64,000 nucleotides of DNA from Nymphaea colorata (GCF_008831285.2 NC_045138.2:13404571-13468570), one strand, 5' to 3'; counted from the stretch's first letter, positions 24,999 through 37,476 are shown. The notes: a model not told the origin generated them from the sequence alone. Numbers and translations are program-made.

Positions 24999-25103
24999 GT
25001 ATATGGCAGCTCCGCCGTCGAACAATTGACAGCAAGCGGACAGAAGAGCATTGTAGAGGTAGGCGTGAAGGATGTATAGCTTGTCATCGTAAGCCAATTA
25101 GTT

Positions 25104-25225
25104 CAAGGAATGAGAAGCTTTCTCTTTAATGAGGCTGCAGGCAGCTGTGGAAGGAGCATCATAATGGGCTAACATCATTATGGCAAGCATGCAGCCGCCT
25201 TGAAAGAGACTCATCCTCATCATGG
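25104..25225. other. imperfect inverted repeat / possible hairpin RNA or small MITE
   Basis: CATAATG (25169-25175) and CATTATG (25185-25191) form a tip with a short loop. Further out, TCTCTTT...AGGCTGCA on the left pairs with TGCAGCC...AAAGAGA on the right, and GGAATGAG with CTCATCC. The fold is imperfect with bulges. It does not match a conserved plant microRNA that I recognise. Confidence 0.35.
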
Positions 25226-27260
25226 GATCTTTATTAGCCTAGCTAGCTAAGGTACTCAGCTCCTTCGCACAACCAAATTCGTGAACGCTATCTTTGTAAG
25301 CCTACCAACCAGGCTACTACCATGGGTCATGCAGTACCTTTATTCAGAGCTTTAAAGCTTACAGGTTATCCCCTGCACTAAACACGCAAATGAACGTGGG
25401 TGCAGAGGATACACGTATGTGTATGCAAAAACGCGTACTCGCATGCTCCGCATCTCTCTGAAGAAAGTTCCTAGTGAAAGCTTTCTTGGCTAATGAATGA
25501 GCTAGTTGCATTGAATGAACCAAAAGGCGATGAAAAATTAAGTTAACTCTAAGTTAGAAATGGTATTCAAGCAAGCCTCGCAAACGTTAGAATATAAACT
25601 CCATATATTGATGTATTCATATGAATCTTTTGCGGTTCGCATACTTACCTAACTAGTCCCTGACTTCAACCATTGAATGATCGTTTACTAAATACTAATG
25701 GAGAGATAAAATTGTAAACATTTATGTGTGTGTGTGAAGTGGGGGGGAGAGAGAGAGAGGTGTTGGCAATGAATAAGGAGGAGACATGTTTCGTTGGGAT
25801 GGACGTTAAACAACCTGTTTTGGGCCATGTCGCCACACCTGTGTGCATGGGATCTAGACAAATTAAGACACAAACGCAAGCAGTAAGAATTATTTGGTAG
25901 CATTCAGATTTGGAGCGCTGCTACCATGCTGCGTGCGTAACTGTACAGGTAGCTAAATATATGTTTGGTTCTTGGTATTGTTATTTTTGGTTCAATAATG
26001 AATGCGTATTTGAAGTCACGAATACGTGCATGTTGGTGCTGTGAGGTAGCTGATGAATTCAAGCCCCTGCCTTGTAAAGTCTCCATGATGGGAGTAGGAG
26101 GCTGCTGGACCAGCCTAGCCAAGGCAACCAGAAAAGGATGGCTAATGGGCTGGGGGGCGGCCCACTTGGACTTTTGGCTTTTCCTGTTCAGCCAAAAGGC
26201 ATGGAACAGAATGGCTGAGCGCATATCTATCATCTTGTTCTTGTGTCTCCTTGCTCGATCGTCCTCTTGCAATTTTCTGCATTGGGCCACGTTTAATTTC
26301 ACGGCCCAAAATGAAAGTCAGTCAGTCTTGGAACGCATGATTCTGGATCTACTATTGGGTGGTGGTCCTTTCGCTTTTCATAAAAGCACACCTTCCTTCA
26401 CCAATAACTAAGCAAGCAGAACCAACATTAACATTTTGTTGGGCATGGATGATGATCAGTTAGAGGATTTATTTTAGCTATGTGTTGAGCGGTCGCCAAT
26501 TCTTCAGTTGTTGGGCACGATTCATCTTGTCTGCTCGTGGAGAGCGATGTATCCCTTCACTGCACGCACACGTTTCTTCTTACATGCATGCACTAACAAG
26601 AACATGTGCAATGCAAACAATGGAGCATAGAGTTACATGAAACAAAACCACACGCCTTGTACATTTTCGAGAAAGGGATGGAAATATTTGTTGCACCGCT
26701 GTGAAAGTTAAGCTGGCAGCGCGTTCGAATTTCTCTTTTTTCCATCTTTCAATGGGCCTGAATCGACCTACGCACGGTCAAAAGGCCGACGACACCCGCC
26801 GGTTCATGGATTCGAACTGCCGACCCCAATCTTCCCAGCAGGCGCCGCGCGCTCCCTCCTTCTCTGCCCGCCATTAATGGCAGCAGTAGGTCCGTAATTT
26901 CTTGGAAGACGTGGCCGATTCTGGTAATTTCTTGAAAGCACGGCCTGCGACCTTCGTCAGAACATGTTCGGTTTCGGGAACCGAACCGTCGTAGTACGCT
27001 ATTCCCTCCATCCACCAATCACCTTTAGCCACGTCGCCACTGAACAGCCTGCCCGTGCCCCGTCTTTGGGATACGAATCCTCGGCTCGGCTTGGATCTGG
27101 ATCGTGTAATGCTAACGACCCCCGTTAATTACTATTGGCGATGAAGGAAGGAACTGGATGGACGACCTTCTAATCTAAGCGGGGAGATGCCGTCTCAGTT
27201 CCTAGTTCAGACCTCGGCATTTAATGACTGACTCGGATCCACTGCATCTTTCTCATGCGG

Positions 27261-27284
27261 ATATATATATATATATATATATAT
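27261..27284. repeat. (AT)12 microsatellite
   Basis: Uninterrupted AT run. Confidence 0.95.
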
Positions 27285-28726
27285 TTATTTCCCCTGCCAT
27301 CCAACCTCTTTATGTTTATGTATATGACAGAGCATCTTCTGTGCCGCAGAACTATGGAGATTGTCATGAATATTCATTATGAGGCGAATGCTTCCATTCC
27401 GCATATATGTAGGATCAACGAAGATGTGGGGTTTGATAAGTGGGAGAAGAGCATGATCTTATTAGGCTTCCACTTTTTTTACTACTTCTTTTTATGCACC
27501 ACTTGGTTTTACACAGTGAAACCTGGGATCTTGTTCTGGATTTTACCTTATATATGCCTTTATATGTGCACACAACACTTTCTCGTTTCTCCATAAATGC
27601 TTATTGTTTTCTCTGCATCTGTTACATCTCTGATGCTTGGGATTGGGGCTAATCCTTTGCCAAAAACGATCCACCACCACGCGGGTTCGGCGTGTTTTAT
27701 TCAAGATGGAGGAGGTTGTGCCCTGTGAAACCGCTCACCATGCAAGCATGGGTTTAAAGTTCGCAGCAGGATCGCTCTGCCGTAGTCGACCCTTTAGTTG
27801 TAACATGAGAAAAATGATGTTGGCGACATTGGCTTGCAACTTTTCTGCACAATCATCCACAGGGGCCTGAGGGGTGAGGCTTTACTTTTCCCGTTGCTAC
27901 GGCCGCTTGTACTGCCATCACATGCACTTACCAAAGTCTATCTGGTTTCAGACCCCACTCTTCCCCATTCTCATCAGTCAGATGTGGTTTCCGTCTAACA
28001 TCTTGGATCGGATTCGGCCGCCTCCCTTTCTTTAATGAACTTCGTCTTCAATCTCCAATTACATGGCAATTAGTGAACATGTTCGATCATCATTTTTTCC
28101 TCCTACCAACTCCGAGTTTCCTATTGATGTTTGAAGAGGAATGGAGGTGACCTATATCATATCCGCATCTGGAAGCCGGCCGGTTACGATAATCCTCCCT
28201 CCCCGTGACTTTAGATTTTTTAGTCGCCTGCGTTGGCAGTCTATGACGAATTAACTAAGTTCTAAAAGAGCTCACTACTTGTGTGTTGGTGAGCATGCAC
28301 GTTCGCACGCGCACCCACACAAACATACAGAACCTAACCCAAAGAAAGGAGACAGTGGAGATGAATCACTTTCTATAAATGGTTCTTTTACATGTCAATG
28401 GCTTCCACATCCTGTGGATGACAGAGCCAAAAGAGCAACATACCAGGAAAGAAAAGAAAAAAAATCTCATGTTCTCCGCGGATGATAAGAATCACCACGA
28501 TGGACAAATTATGCCGGGCATGATTATCACAATGAAAGTACTCTGCAAACCCTCTTGTGCATGCGTAGTATCCCTAGGCTTTTTCTTTTCTTCTTAGGCT
28601 TTTATATCAATGGCGCCCATATGGGTAGTAGTAGAGGCATATGTTCCACTAGCAGTGAGCCAAAAGGCGCAGGGATTCCTAATCATGAGACCTTGAAAAG
28701 TTGTGGCGAGATATATAAAGAGCTCT

Positions 28727-28742
28727 AGTGATTCGAATCACT
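28727..28742. other. 16-bp perfect palindrome
   Basis: AGTGATTCGAATCACT is perfectly self-complementary. It could be a dimer binding site or chance; no gene lies nearby. Confidence 0.6.
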
Positions 28743-29984
28743 CTTTCTTTTGACTATATGAGTTGTTAGCTAGATATGCTCCCACTCGCTTCTAGCCATA
28801 ATGCAGATTAAGACCCGAGGATCCGCCTATTCCTCTCCCTAGCTATCTCTATCTCATCCTTTGCAAGATTCTTTTTAGTAGCTGTAATCTGCATACTGAA
28901 GATCTGTATCTAAAACCACCGGAAAAATAGCGTTCAGGATGTTCTCGAGATTAGAAAAAAGTATCATTCTTAACTAATCAATCACGTCCACTCCATTACT
29001 GCCGGAAATGCATTCTTATCTAGAATAGTAACAGGCATCGAAGTTGCCATGCTACACACTGACACCATAGTTGGAGAACAGGAAATCAATGTCGAAATAC
29101 TACTACCTAGGAAGTAGGAAGCAAATGATGTATATTAACAGTTACATAATTTTAAAAGAAACCAATTAATAGTAGCACAAAAAACGTAAAAAAAATAAAA
29201 ATATGGAAATATCAAAAGTAAGGAAGGGTCATCGAGGCAAAAGTTTATGCTTATAATAATATATTGTTGTACTTTTTCTTTGGCAAGAAATATAAAATAT
29301 TGCATGCACAACACCAAGAACCAGGAGATGCAAAAGAGTGTCGCGAAACAAAATAATTTAATTGAGAAGCTAATTTTTTATTAACATGGTTCTGGTCTCC
29401 AAAACGTGAATAGGGTAGGTACGTAGTAGAGTAAACCCGGAAATTTTACATTGAGTATCAATTAAATAATTTTTATAAAATTTTTTGAAGAAGCCATATG
29501 CCTCTTACTAAAGACGGGTTCTTTGCCTTTAACATGAAGATTTTTATTTTTTAAGATTTTAAATGTGGAAACCTTAATGTGAGAGATGTTTGACCACGCC
29601 TAGCCTCATTCTTCTACCTATTCTGAGCAATGCTTCTTTAACTAGTTCCTCTTTTCTTCTTTCAAAATTGAAATTTTAACAGTTCTAAGTGAGTTAATTA
29701 GGAGCATATGTGTATTCCCCGATATACGAGTATTTTTTGGCCGAGAAGTCCATAATGCTTTAATCTTACAGATATAAATCTTTAATATGTAGGAGGGATT
29801 CAAATCTGCATGATGCTGGATATTATCAGATGGTTAAAATTAAAAATGTGTTTCGTTAGAACCACCATAAACCATGATTATATGCATTATTGTTGCACCG
29901 TAAACTGTCCAAGATTCTCCTAATTGGGTAACTGTTTTTTTGGGACATTTTTAATTGTTAATCGCCCAACAATATCCATTACCA

Positions 29985-30062
29985 AGTACATTTTAATTTC
30001 CACACACAGGGGCAGATACACACAGTACATTTTAATTTCCACACACAGGGGCAGATACACAC
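29985..30062. repeat. tandem duplication, 39-bp period, two copies
   Basis: Two copies starting AGTACATTTTAATTTCC at 29985 and 30024, identical over the unit, so the duplication looks recent. Confidence 0.93.
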
Positions 30063-30124
30063 ACTTATGAGGAATTGAAATCAGCCGAATGTGGCCAAAT
30101 GGTTTTTTAAAATCTATGATTATG

Positions 30125-30146
30125 TATATATATATATATATATATA
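30125..30146. repeat. (TA)n microsatellite
   Basis: Uninterrupted TA run. Confidence 0.93.
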
Positions 30147-32283
30147 AAATATATCGACCAGGTCTTCGTTCTAGTGTAAAGATGTTTTTTTATCACAGAA
30201 GTTACAGTATAGCACGGGGGTGCCGTATTGATTTCACATCATTCAAACAAGTCTGGATCCTCAATAATTGCACCCCTGCCAGTAGTTGCATGCGCTCGAC
30301 TTGGCTTTTTCTTCAACAAATCAAGATTGCCTTCTCACGCCCCTCCATCTTCTTAACGCACTCGTCAAGCTCATTTATATAAAAGCACGGAAAGCCATCC
30401 CTATTTTTCTTCTCTCCGCAGATTCAGTTAATTCCCTTGACTAAGCCATTATTCATTACTGCACCACTTTTCCCTTGTCAAGAGGACTACGCCCATCTGA
30501 AGTAGGACAAAGACATGCATTTGACTCATAAATTCGGAAGTTATTGTGATTAATAAAACACATTCAAACAACTTTAAGTTTATTACTAGCACATACTTTT
30601 TTGAAAAAATCATTAAGTTCAGAACATGGTAATTAAATAGCCATTAGATAAGGCTTTTCCCTGCTTATGACTGTCTGGAGAATGACTTCCTTAATCTATA
30701 ACTGGTTTTAACTTGCCGGTTTGAAGGATAAGCACCTGCAATCCGCGAGCAGGAACAGTTTGATATGATGCGTGAAGCGAAGCACTTGCTATGCAGAGGG
30801 AGACATGAAGTTATTGCCAACAGTTCAAAGTTAGAGGCCAATGATGAAAGTCCGGTTCTAGCTTGTTTCAAACAACTACCGACTCAAATGGAAGATAAAA
30901 TTGACCGGATAAGGGCTGGCACTTTGATGAGAAGTAAGATGCTTCATGACTGGTCTTTAATTCAAACAGCAGTATATATAAATACTCCTGGCTGAAATTA
31001 ATTGAGCCGGTTTTTGAATGGAATATTCATTTCCAGTAAAATTTACATTCTTTTATTGATCTGACTACATCCCAGGACATTTTACTGTCGATGAATAATT
31101 GGCAGGGACGTACGGGAATGCGTTCTTCTTGGGGTTGCGTCTGTGCACTACTGCCAACTATGGGATCTGCAGGGAAGCACCAATCCACGTTTGAGCAGTT
31201 CAAAGATCAGAGTAATTTATAAGCACCTGGGTTCACCTTTTGGTCCTGTATGTGCTAAACTGGGGTGCTTCCTATTCGTCACCAGGCCCACAAAGAGGCC
31301 GATTGCCCATTTATTTCTCTTCGAATACTACTGTTTTCAAAGATGTATATGTATTTCACAACTCACATTAAATAGGTTTGGATATTTCACTAACCGGACC
31401 AGCAGCTCATCAGCTTAACGAATTTAATTAGCTTGGCTTTCAACAGGACATGACCTTAGACAAAGACTAGGCAACGAGACTGGCGGGATGGAAGTTCAAC
31501 TCTCTAAGCTGATTAAAGCTTGGGCTCAAGCCCAACCCATCGGATTAATAAGATGGGCCAGGTCAGGTCATGGGCCTTCAACGGGAGCGAAATTAGGAGT
31601 AAGTTGAAAAGTGTTATGATTGTTAATGGTTTTAAACATATGTTGAATCTATTGCATTTTATGAAATTGTCGGATTTAAATAATTAATAGAAACTAAATG
31701 GTAGTGGGAAATTTTTTTCTTGAAATATTAAAATGAAAACAATGTCTTCGTCGTGAGCTGGATTTGCCACGATCGAGTTAAGCGAAATTAGATGGATGAT
31801 GCCAATGGGATCTGCCATAAATCGGAGTATAATTATAGTTGCAACCATCTTTTTTCTTCCAATTTTTTTCCCGCATTTTGGAAAGTTACATTTGAGCATA
31901 GGGCCATCCGAACGGGCCCAAACAAAACAAAGAAAGAAAGAAAGAGAAAGAAGGATGATTCCACTAGGATATGTTCCATTAACGTTTGAAAAAAGTCCAA
32001 ACGACTTGAGAAGTCTTTACTCGGTCTTCCGTACCCTTTAATCATAGTCGTGGAGGAACTGCAATTCAGGAAATCAACTCTGCTTCATGTATGCACCGGA
32101 AAGTTTATCTACTGTGGGTACTGTGTTAATTTGATTTGTATATGTATATATGGCACAAGGTAACGCAGCTCTAAATAATTCAGCCCTGCGATCAGCTATG
32201 GTAGCTTCCCCCCAAACTTGCTGGGAGACGGGCACGGCTTCTAGTTGGTTTGTGACAATTTCTGGCACATCAACGTCCACACT

Positions 32284-32467
32284 CAAATCATTCTTTGGCG
32301 TCTCTCATTGGAACTACAAAATTATAAATCTGTTGGTCACTCAGCACATGCAAAGTTCTGTGACCCAAGCCATCATCATACACATTCAAGTCATTCTTTG
32401 GCATCTCATTGGAACTATAAATCTGTTAAGTCACTCAGCACATGCAAATTTCTGTGACCCAAGACAT
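32284..32467. repeat. imperfect tandem duplication, 103-bp period, two copies
   Basis: Two diverged copies share TCATTCTTTGG, CTCATTGGAACTA, CACTCAGCACATGCAAA and TCTGTGACCCAAG, starting at 32288 and 32391. They differ by small indels. They lie just downstream of the PPR gene and may overlap its 3' UTR. Confidence 0.85.
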
Positions 32468-32738
32468 CCTTGCCAGAGATTATCAACAGCTTCCAAAGTT
32501 TAGAAGCTAATTATCCATTGCTATGAACTACAGCAAGCAGATGCATCTTTAACGATGCAGTAACCCTGATCAGAAACTACATGGAGCACCTCCACAATTG
32601 AGAATCATCATCTTATGATCCCATCTTGCGCCACAGCCCCAATAAAAACCTACAAAGTGCGTCACCTGGTGGACTAGCAGAAGTCCAACTTCTAAAGTCA
32701 TCTGGTAGCAATCCAACGGAATGCTACAGAGGGAGGTG

Positions 32739-35537
32739 TCACCAGTAATCCCTGCAGGAGCAAGCGCCATTCTGGAAATGGTGAAATCGGCTCCCGTCCC
32801 TCATGTTAATCTCCCTCCCTATAATCCTTGAGACTAGCTTCATGAATGTGTGGCAATCACCACAAACACGAAGGTTCTTCATTATCTGAATTGGGATGCC
32901 ATCTGCTGTACTTAGCAGCCCATAAGCAATTGCCAATTTCTCACTGTGGTACAGAAGTGCATTCTCCTTCTGTTCTATCTCCATATCATGGAGAACAAAA
33001 TTGGTATCTATAACATAGCCAACTCCTTTTAGTTCATCATACAATTCCTTCAACTTCAAATGTATCTCCTTAATCTGCTCATGCCGAGTATCTCCGGTAA
33101 GAAAAACATGCATCTTATCTTTTACCTGCATCCAACTATATCCTGGCTCTTTTGTTACACCTCGCACTTTCATCAGCCTCCTTATTTCTCCTACCTCATC
33201 CCACATTCCCAGAGAAGCGTAAATGTTTGATAACAGTATGTAATTCCCTGAATTACATGGTTCCAACTCAAACAATCTTTCTGCAACTCTCCGCCCTAAT
33301 TCTATGTTTTGGTGAATCCTACACGCACCAAGAAGAGCACCCCACACCACAGAATCAGGCTCAATGGGCATGCTCTCAATCAATTCTTCTGCCTCGTATA
33401 AATTCCCAGCACGACCAAGAAGATCGACCATACAAGCATAGTGACCTTCTAAAGGCATTAATTGATAATCTTGGCTCATTGAATTGAAATAGAACCATCC
33501 TTCATCAACAAGACCAGCATGACTACAAGCCGATAACAGCCCTATAAAGGTAATCCGGTCTGGCAGCACACCTGCAATTTGCATCTGTTTGTAAATTTCA
33601 ATGGCCTCTCTGCCGAGCCCGTGTTGTGCACAACCTGCTAAAATAGCATTCCACGAGACAATGTCACGCTCAGGCATCTCATTAAAGATTACAAAAGCAT
33701 CCATGCTTCCACACTTGGAATACATTGATATCAGAGCGTTTCCCACAAAGAGATCAGAACTTAGTCCAAGTTTGGTAGATAGTCCATGTATTTGTTTTCC
33801 CAGCTTGGTGGCCCCTAAGTTTGAACAAGTGCTTAGAGTACTTGTCAATGTTAATGAGTTTGGCTCTGTCCCAGCCGCTAGCATGTCAATGAAGAGCCCC
33901 ATAGCTTCTTTGTCATACCCACCCTGCACATATGCAGAAATCATGGCAGTCCAGGAGACTGCATCACGCTTTGGCATCCTGTCAAAGATAAAGCAAGCGT
34001 CATCCATCATTTGGTTCAATGAAAATCCAGCAATCAAAGAGTTCCATGACACAGTATCTCTCACAGCCATCCTACTGAAAACCCGAGAAAAATCATCGAT
34101 GTTCCTGCACTTGGCGTACATTGTGATCAGACAATTTCCCACGTAAGAGTTAGAATGACACCCTGCCTTGAATGTAAGTGAATGTATCTGTCTACCAATT
34201 TCCAGAGCTTCACAATTGGCACACGCATTCAAGGCACTTGTAAAAGTTGAATGGCTAGGCACCATACCCGATTTATGAAGCTTGGAAAAAATCTCCAAAG
34301 CTTCTTCATGTTGCCCATTCTGAGAATAACCTGCAATCATTGCTGCCCAAGAGGCCATATTTCGTTGAGGCATCCTGTCAAACAATCGTCGTGCCTCCAC
34401 TAACATCCCATTCTGGCTATAACCAGTCAATATGGCATTCCAGGTTACCACATTGGGGTTATGAATTTGTCTGAATAACTTTGTAGCTTCATCTATTCTC
34501 CCATTTTGAGCATACCCCGCCATCATTGCTGTTTGGGTGAACACTGACTGCTCTGAAATTGTCTGGTATAGATCACAGGCTTCGTCTAATCTGCCACACT
34601 GAGAATAAGCAGCAATCATGGTGGACCAGGTGAACTCATTAGTCTGCAGCATGTGCTTGAAAAAAGAAATAGCCGACTCCAAACCGATTCCACACTTTGT
34701 ATATGCATTGAGGATTGCAGTTCCCACTACCACATCTGCCTCAAATCCGGTCTTGATTGCCAAACTACGAATGTGTTCAACCATTGTCAAATCAGTAAAA
34801 CCAGTGACAGCCACAATCGCTGCCGTGAAATTTGGCCTATCAGGTCTAACACCAGTTGCATGCATCCTCACAAACAAATCCCAGGCTCTATCAAACTCCT
34901 CTACGTGAACAAATCCAGATATCATAGCTGTCCAAGAAACTAAATTCTTCTCTGGCATTTGTTCAAACAAATGCAGAGCCTCCCTGAAGCAACCAAAATG
35001 ACAATACCCAGTAATCAAGGCGTTCCATGAAACAACATTCCTCTCGGGCATTTCAACAAATAATTTATGTGCAGCGTCCATATTACCATTCTGGACATAC
35101 GCCGTCAACATGGCGTTCCATGAAACAACATTTCGCTCAGGCATTGCTTCAAAAACACATCGAGCATCGTCGATCCTACTGTTCCGAGCATATCCCGTGA
35201 GAACCAAGGTCCAAGTTCGCACGTTCTTGCCAAGGAACCGATCAAACAACTGCCGGCCTTCATCTATTCTTCCATTTTGGAAGTACCCAGAGATCATACT
35301 ATTCCATGTGATTGTATCTCGTTGAGGCATTTCCTCGAACAACAGCCGCGCGTCGTCTACACGGCCGTTCCTTGCCAATTCCATGATGGTGGTGTTGTAG
35401 AAAGGGAGGTCGTGCCCCGGATGGTAAATGGGGACGGAGGCGGCGGATGAGGAACGTTTCTGAGTAATGATGCATGATTTTGCAACACGAAAGCTGAGGA
35501 GTCGGCGCATGGGATGTGTACATCTGCCATCCGTCAC
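32739..35537 (-). CDS. DYW-class pentatricopeptide repeat protein, probable organelle RNA editing factor
   Basis: Single-exon frame of 932 residues. PLS-type PPR proteins bind organelle transcripts base by base, and the DYW domain acts as the cytidine deaminase for C-to-U editing (family knowledge). After a short basic, Ser-rich N-terminus suggesting mitochondrial or plastid targeting come about 20 PPR motifs (WNSMISGYFQNGRIDEGRQL and similar), alternating P, L and S types. E and E+ motifs follow from about residue 740 (GYSWMQVKDKMHVF near the junction). The C-terminal DYW domain is complete: the deaminase signature HSEKLAIAYGL with CGDCH, and the terminal CSCRDYW. An in-frame Met at residue 10 could be the true start. 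The lack of introns is usual for the family. The RNA target cannot be read from sequence without applying the PPR code. Confidence 0.95.
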   Translation of the reverse strand: MTDGRCTHPMRRLLSFRVAKSCIITQKRSSSAASVPIYHPGHDLPFYNTTIMELARNGRVDDARLLFEEMPQRDTITWNSMISGYFQNGRIDEGRQLFDRFLGKNVRTWTLVLTGYARNSRIDDARCVFEAMPERNVVSWNAMLTAYVQNGNMDAAHKLFVEMPERNVVSWNALITGYCHFGCFREALHLFEQMPEKNLVSWTAMISGFVHVEEFDRAWDLFVRMHATGVRPDRPNFTAAIVAVTGFTDLTMVEHIRSLAIKTGFEADVVVGTAILNAYTKCGIGLESAISFFKHMLQTNEFTWSTMIAAYSQCGRLDEACDLYQTISEQSVFTQTAMMAGYAQNGRIDEATKLFRQIHNPNVVTWNAILTGYSQNGMLVEARRLFDRMPQRNMASWAAMIAGYSQNGQHEEALEIFSKLHKSGMVPSHSTFTSALNACANCEALEIGRQIHSLTFKAGCHSNSYVGNCLITMYAKCRNIDDFSRVFSRMAVRDTVSWNSLIAGFSLNQMMDDACFIFDRMPKRDAVSWTAMISAYVQGGYDKEAMGLFIDMLAAGTEPNSLTLTSTLSTCSNLGATKLGKQIHGLSTKLGLSSDLFVGNALISMYSKCGSMDAFVIFNEMPERDIVSWNAILAGCAQHGLGREAIEIYKQMQIAGVLPDRITFIGLLSACSHAGLVDEGWFYFNSMSQDYQLMPLEGHYACMVDLLGRAGNLYEAEELIESMPIEPDSVVWGALLGACRIHQNIELGRRVAERLFELEPCNSGNYILLSNIYASLGMWDEVGEIRRLMKVRGVTKEPGYSWMQVKDKMHVFLTGDTRHEQIKEIHLKLKELYDELKGVGYVIDTNFVLHDMEIEQKENALLYHSEKLAIAYGLLSTADGIPIQIMKNLRVCGDCHTFMKLVSRIIGREINMRDGSRFHHFQNGACSCRDYW

Positions 35538-36549
35538 CCTGAAGGGCCTGAAAGTATGAGTAGCACCACCAACTTCGCTAAATGTGATGAGGCAAGCGAG
35601 GCGCGGAGCCCATCATGAGGCAGCAAATAGGTCTTAAAGGTTGAAATGTAAGCTTGGGGATCAAAATTGTTTAATACATAATATCCATGAAAAATAATGA
35701 AAATATTAAAAAACAAATTAAAATAACAAACATATAAGCATAAAACAAAATAAAAACACATTTAAATAATCCTTCATATAGATACACACAGGCAAACCAC
35801 AATCAAGTTATATTCGAAATGCAAGATAAACCAAGTTAACCACAATAATGTAATCATATTAAGACCAAATCAAACAAATGTGAGTTCATCCCCAATCAAA
35901 CTGTCCTAGAAATACCTTCTACTTGAAGAAAGTTTCTTTGGTTACCTTCTATATATAGTTCAATTACACAATCAAATTATGTTCACGATGCAAGTTATAT
36001 CGACAGCAACAAAATCATATTGAAAACAACTCAAACAGATGCAGGGTCTACACTGGAGCTGTTCGTGGCATTTTTTTTTTCAAATTTGAACAATCTACTC
36101 TACATATATTTCCCAAAGAAGATAAAAACTCACAAATATATATGTGCAAAGACCCGAATGGAAGATGTACTCAACTATAAGAACATATTGCAAATATAAA
36201 AGCGACATGCCAACAAGACGCAAAATTTTAGAGAAATCGGGTAGTTTACATATTTAAATTTCATTAAAATATCAGCATGTTTCTTGAAACACAAGGAAAA
36301 AAAGATGCAAAGTAGGGAGCAAACCGAAAAAGCCTCACGGCACAACTACAAGCTATTTTCATACTCGTCTGAACCAAACTAATACATAAGCTGCTGAATG
36401 ACTACGATACTGCTTAACAAGCAACATGGCAAATATTTCATGACCTTTTCTAGTTTGGAGATGCTAAAAAGTACGTCTTTTCTTTAAGCACTTGTCTCGC
36501 GACAGCACCCTTTTTAATACGATTCTTCTAGGTTTAAGCAGTAATTCCC

Positions 36550-36582
<33 letters not shown>

Positions 36583-36919
36583 CATTCTGGCTTTAAGTTC
36601 ATTTTTAGCAGAACTTAGCACTCCATTGCCAAAAGGCTCAAGTATCAGGTTATTGATCTACCAACAGAAGACCAAATCCAACGAGAAACAATTGCAACCA
36701 ATATAAAGGTACATTACAAGTAATAATCCACAAATAGAACACAGCTAACGCCTGCAAATAGCAATCCACAAACGAAGCTGGAACTTTAACTGAATTGCAA
36801 ATGCAAATAGACCCATTCAGTTTACACTTGATCTGACGCTACAGTAAGAGTCCAACAAAAAGAAAATGGAACATCGAAAATAGAGCAAGAGAGGGGGAGA
36901 GGGAGAGGAGGACCGCCGG
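35538..36919. other. AT-rich intergenic region, no recognised gene
   Basis: Holds A-rich, low-complexity DNA with no frame above 75 codons. The right end becomes purine- and GC-rich (36880-36919) where the minisatellite begins. Confidence 0.6.
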
Positions 36920-37223
36920 CCCTCAATCGAAAGAGAGAAGCGAGGACTCCCCGCCGGCCCTCAATCGAAAGAGAGAAGCGAGGACTCCCCGCCGGCCCTC
37001 AATCGAATGAGAGAAGCGAGGACTCCCCGCCGGCCCTCAATCGAAAGAGAGAAGCGAGGACTCCCCGCCGGCCCTCAATCGAATGAGAGAAGCGAGGACT
37101 CCCCGCCGGCCCTCAATCGAAAGAGAGAAGCGAGGACTCCCCGCCGGCCCTCAATCGAATGAGAGAAGCGAGGACTCCCCGCCGGCCCTCAATCGAATGA
37201 GAGAAGCGAGGACTCCCGGCCGG
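36920..37223. repeat. minisatellite: eight copies of a 38-bp unit
   Basis: Eight head-to-tail units starting CCCTCAATCGAA at 36920, 36958, 36996, 37034, 37072, 37110, 37148 and 37186, with the first bases of a ninth at 37224. Units are nearly identical. They differ at one A/T position (AAAG or AATG; pattern A A T A T A T T), and the last ends CTCCCGGCCGG rather than CTCCCCGCCGG. The array lies about 250 bp upstream of the next start codon, so it may be in the promoter or 5' UTR. An open frame through part of it (37083-37349) is a by-product of the repeat. Confidence 0.97.
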
Positions 37224-37476
37224 CCCTCAAATCTCCGGTCCGAAGCTCTGGATCTCCGGCAGGTGAAGGGCAAAATCAGACACAGTGAGACAGGGTGTCG
37301 CGGGCTAATGACGTCAAAAGGGCAAAACGGGGGGGAAGGGTTTTTTTAGCTTTTACGTGGGCCCTACAAATCCAAAAGGGCATTTCAGTTAAGCGTGGCT
37401 GAATCTCACTCCTTTCCCTCCATGAGAGATACTGAACATTCATTTCTCTGCGTCTCCTAGCCCCTCTCGAGTGAGA

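Larger units (their letters stand above)
23601..32283. other. gene-poor intergenic region of about 8.7 kb
   Basis: No frame with a recognisable domain was found on either strand. The region contains several (AT)n runs, an imperfect hairpin (25104-25225), a 16-bp palindrome (28727-28742) and a 39-bp tandem duplication (29985-30062). A locally GC-rich patch at 26740-27060 stands out from the AT-rich surroundings but encodes nothing I recognise. Confidence 0.55.

Noticed and set aside
25965-26411. 148-codon plus-strand frame and its 132-codon minus-strand counterpart
   Set aside because: Overlapping frames on both strands with no recognisable domain; neither has coding-like support.
26800-26830. 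TTCGAA-containing segment resembling a tRNA T-loop
   Set aside because: The flanking bases do not form a T stem and no acceptor or anticodon arm could be found.
36920-37223. Regular direct repeats considered as a CRISPR array
   Set aside because: Units abut with no unique spacers, and the setting is a plant nuclear genome; it is a minisatellite.
37083-37349. Open frame through the 38-bp minisatellite
   Set aside because: Created by the repeat unit (38 is not a multiple of 3, so three units give one reading cycle); no domain and weak start context.
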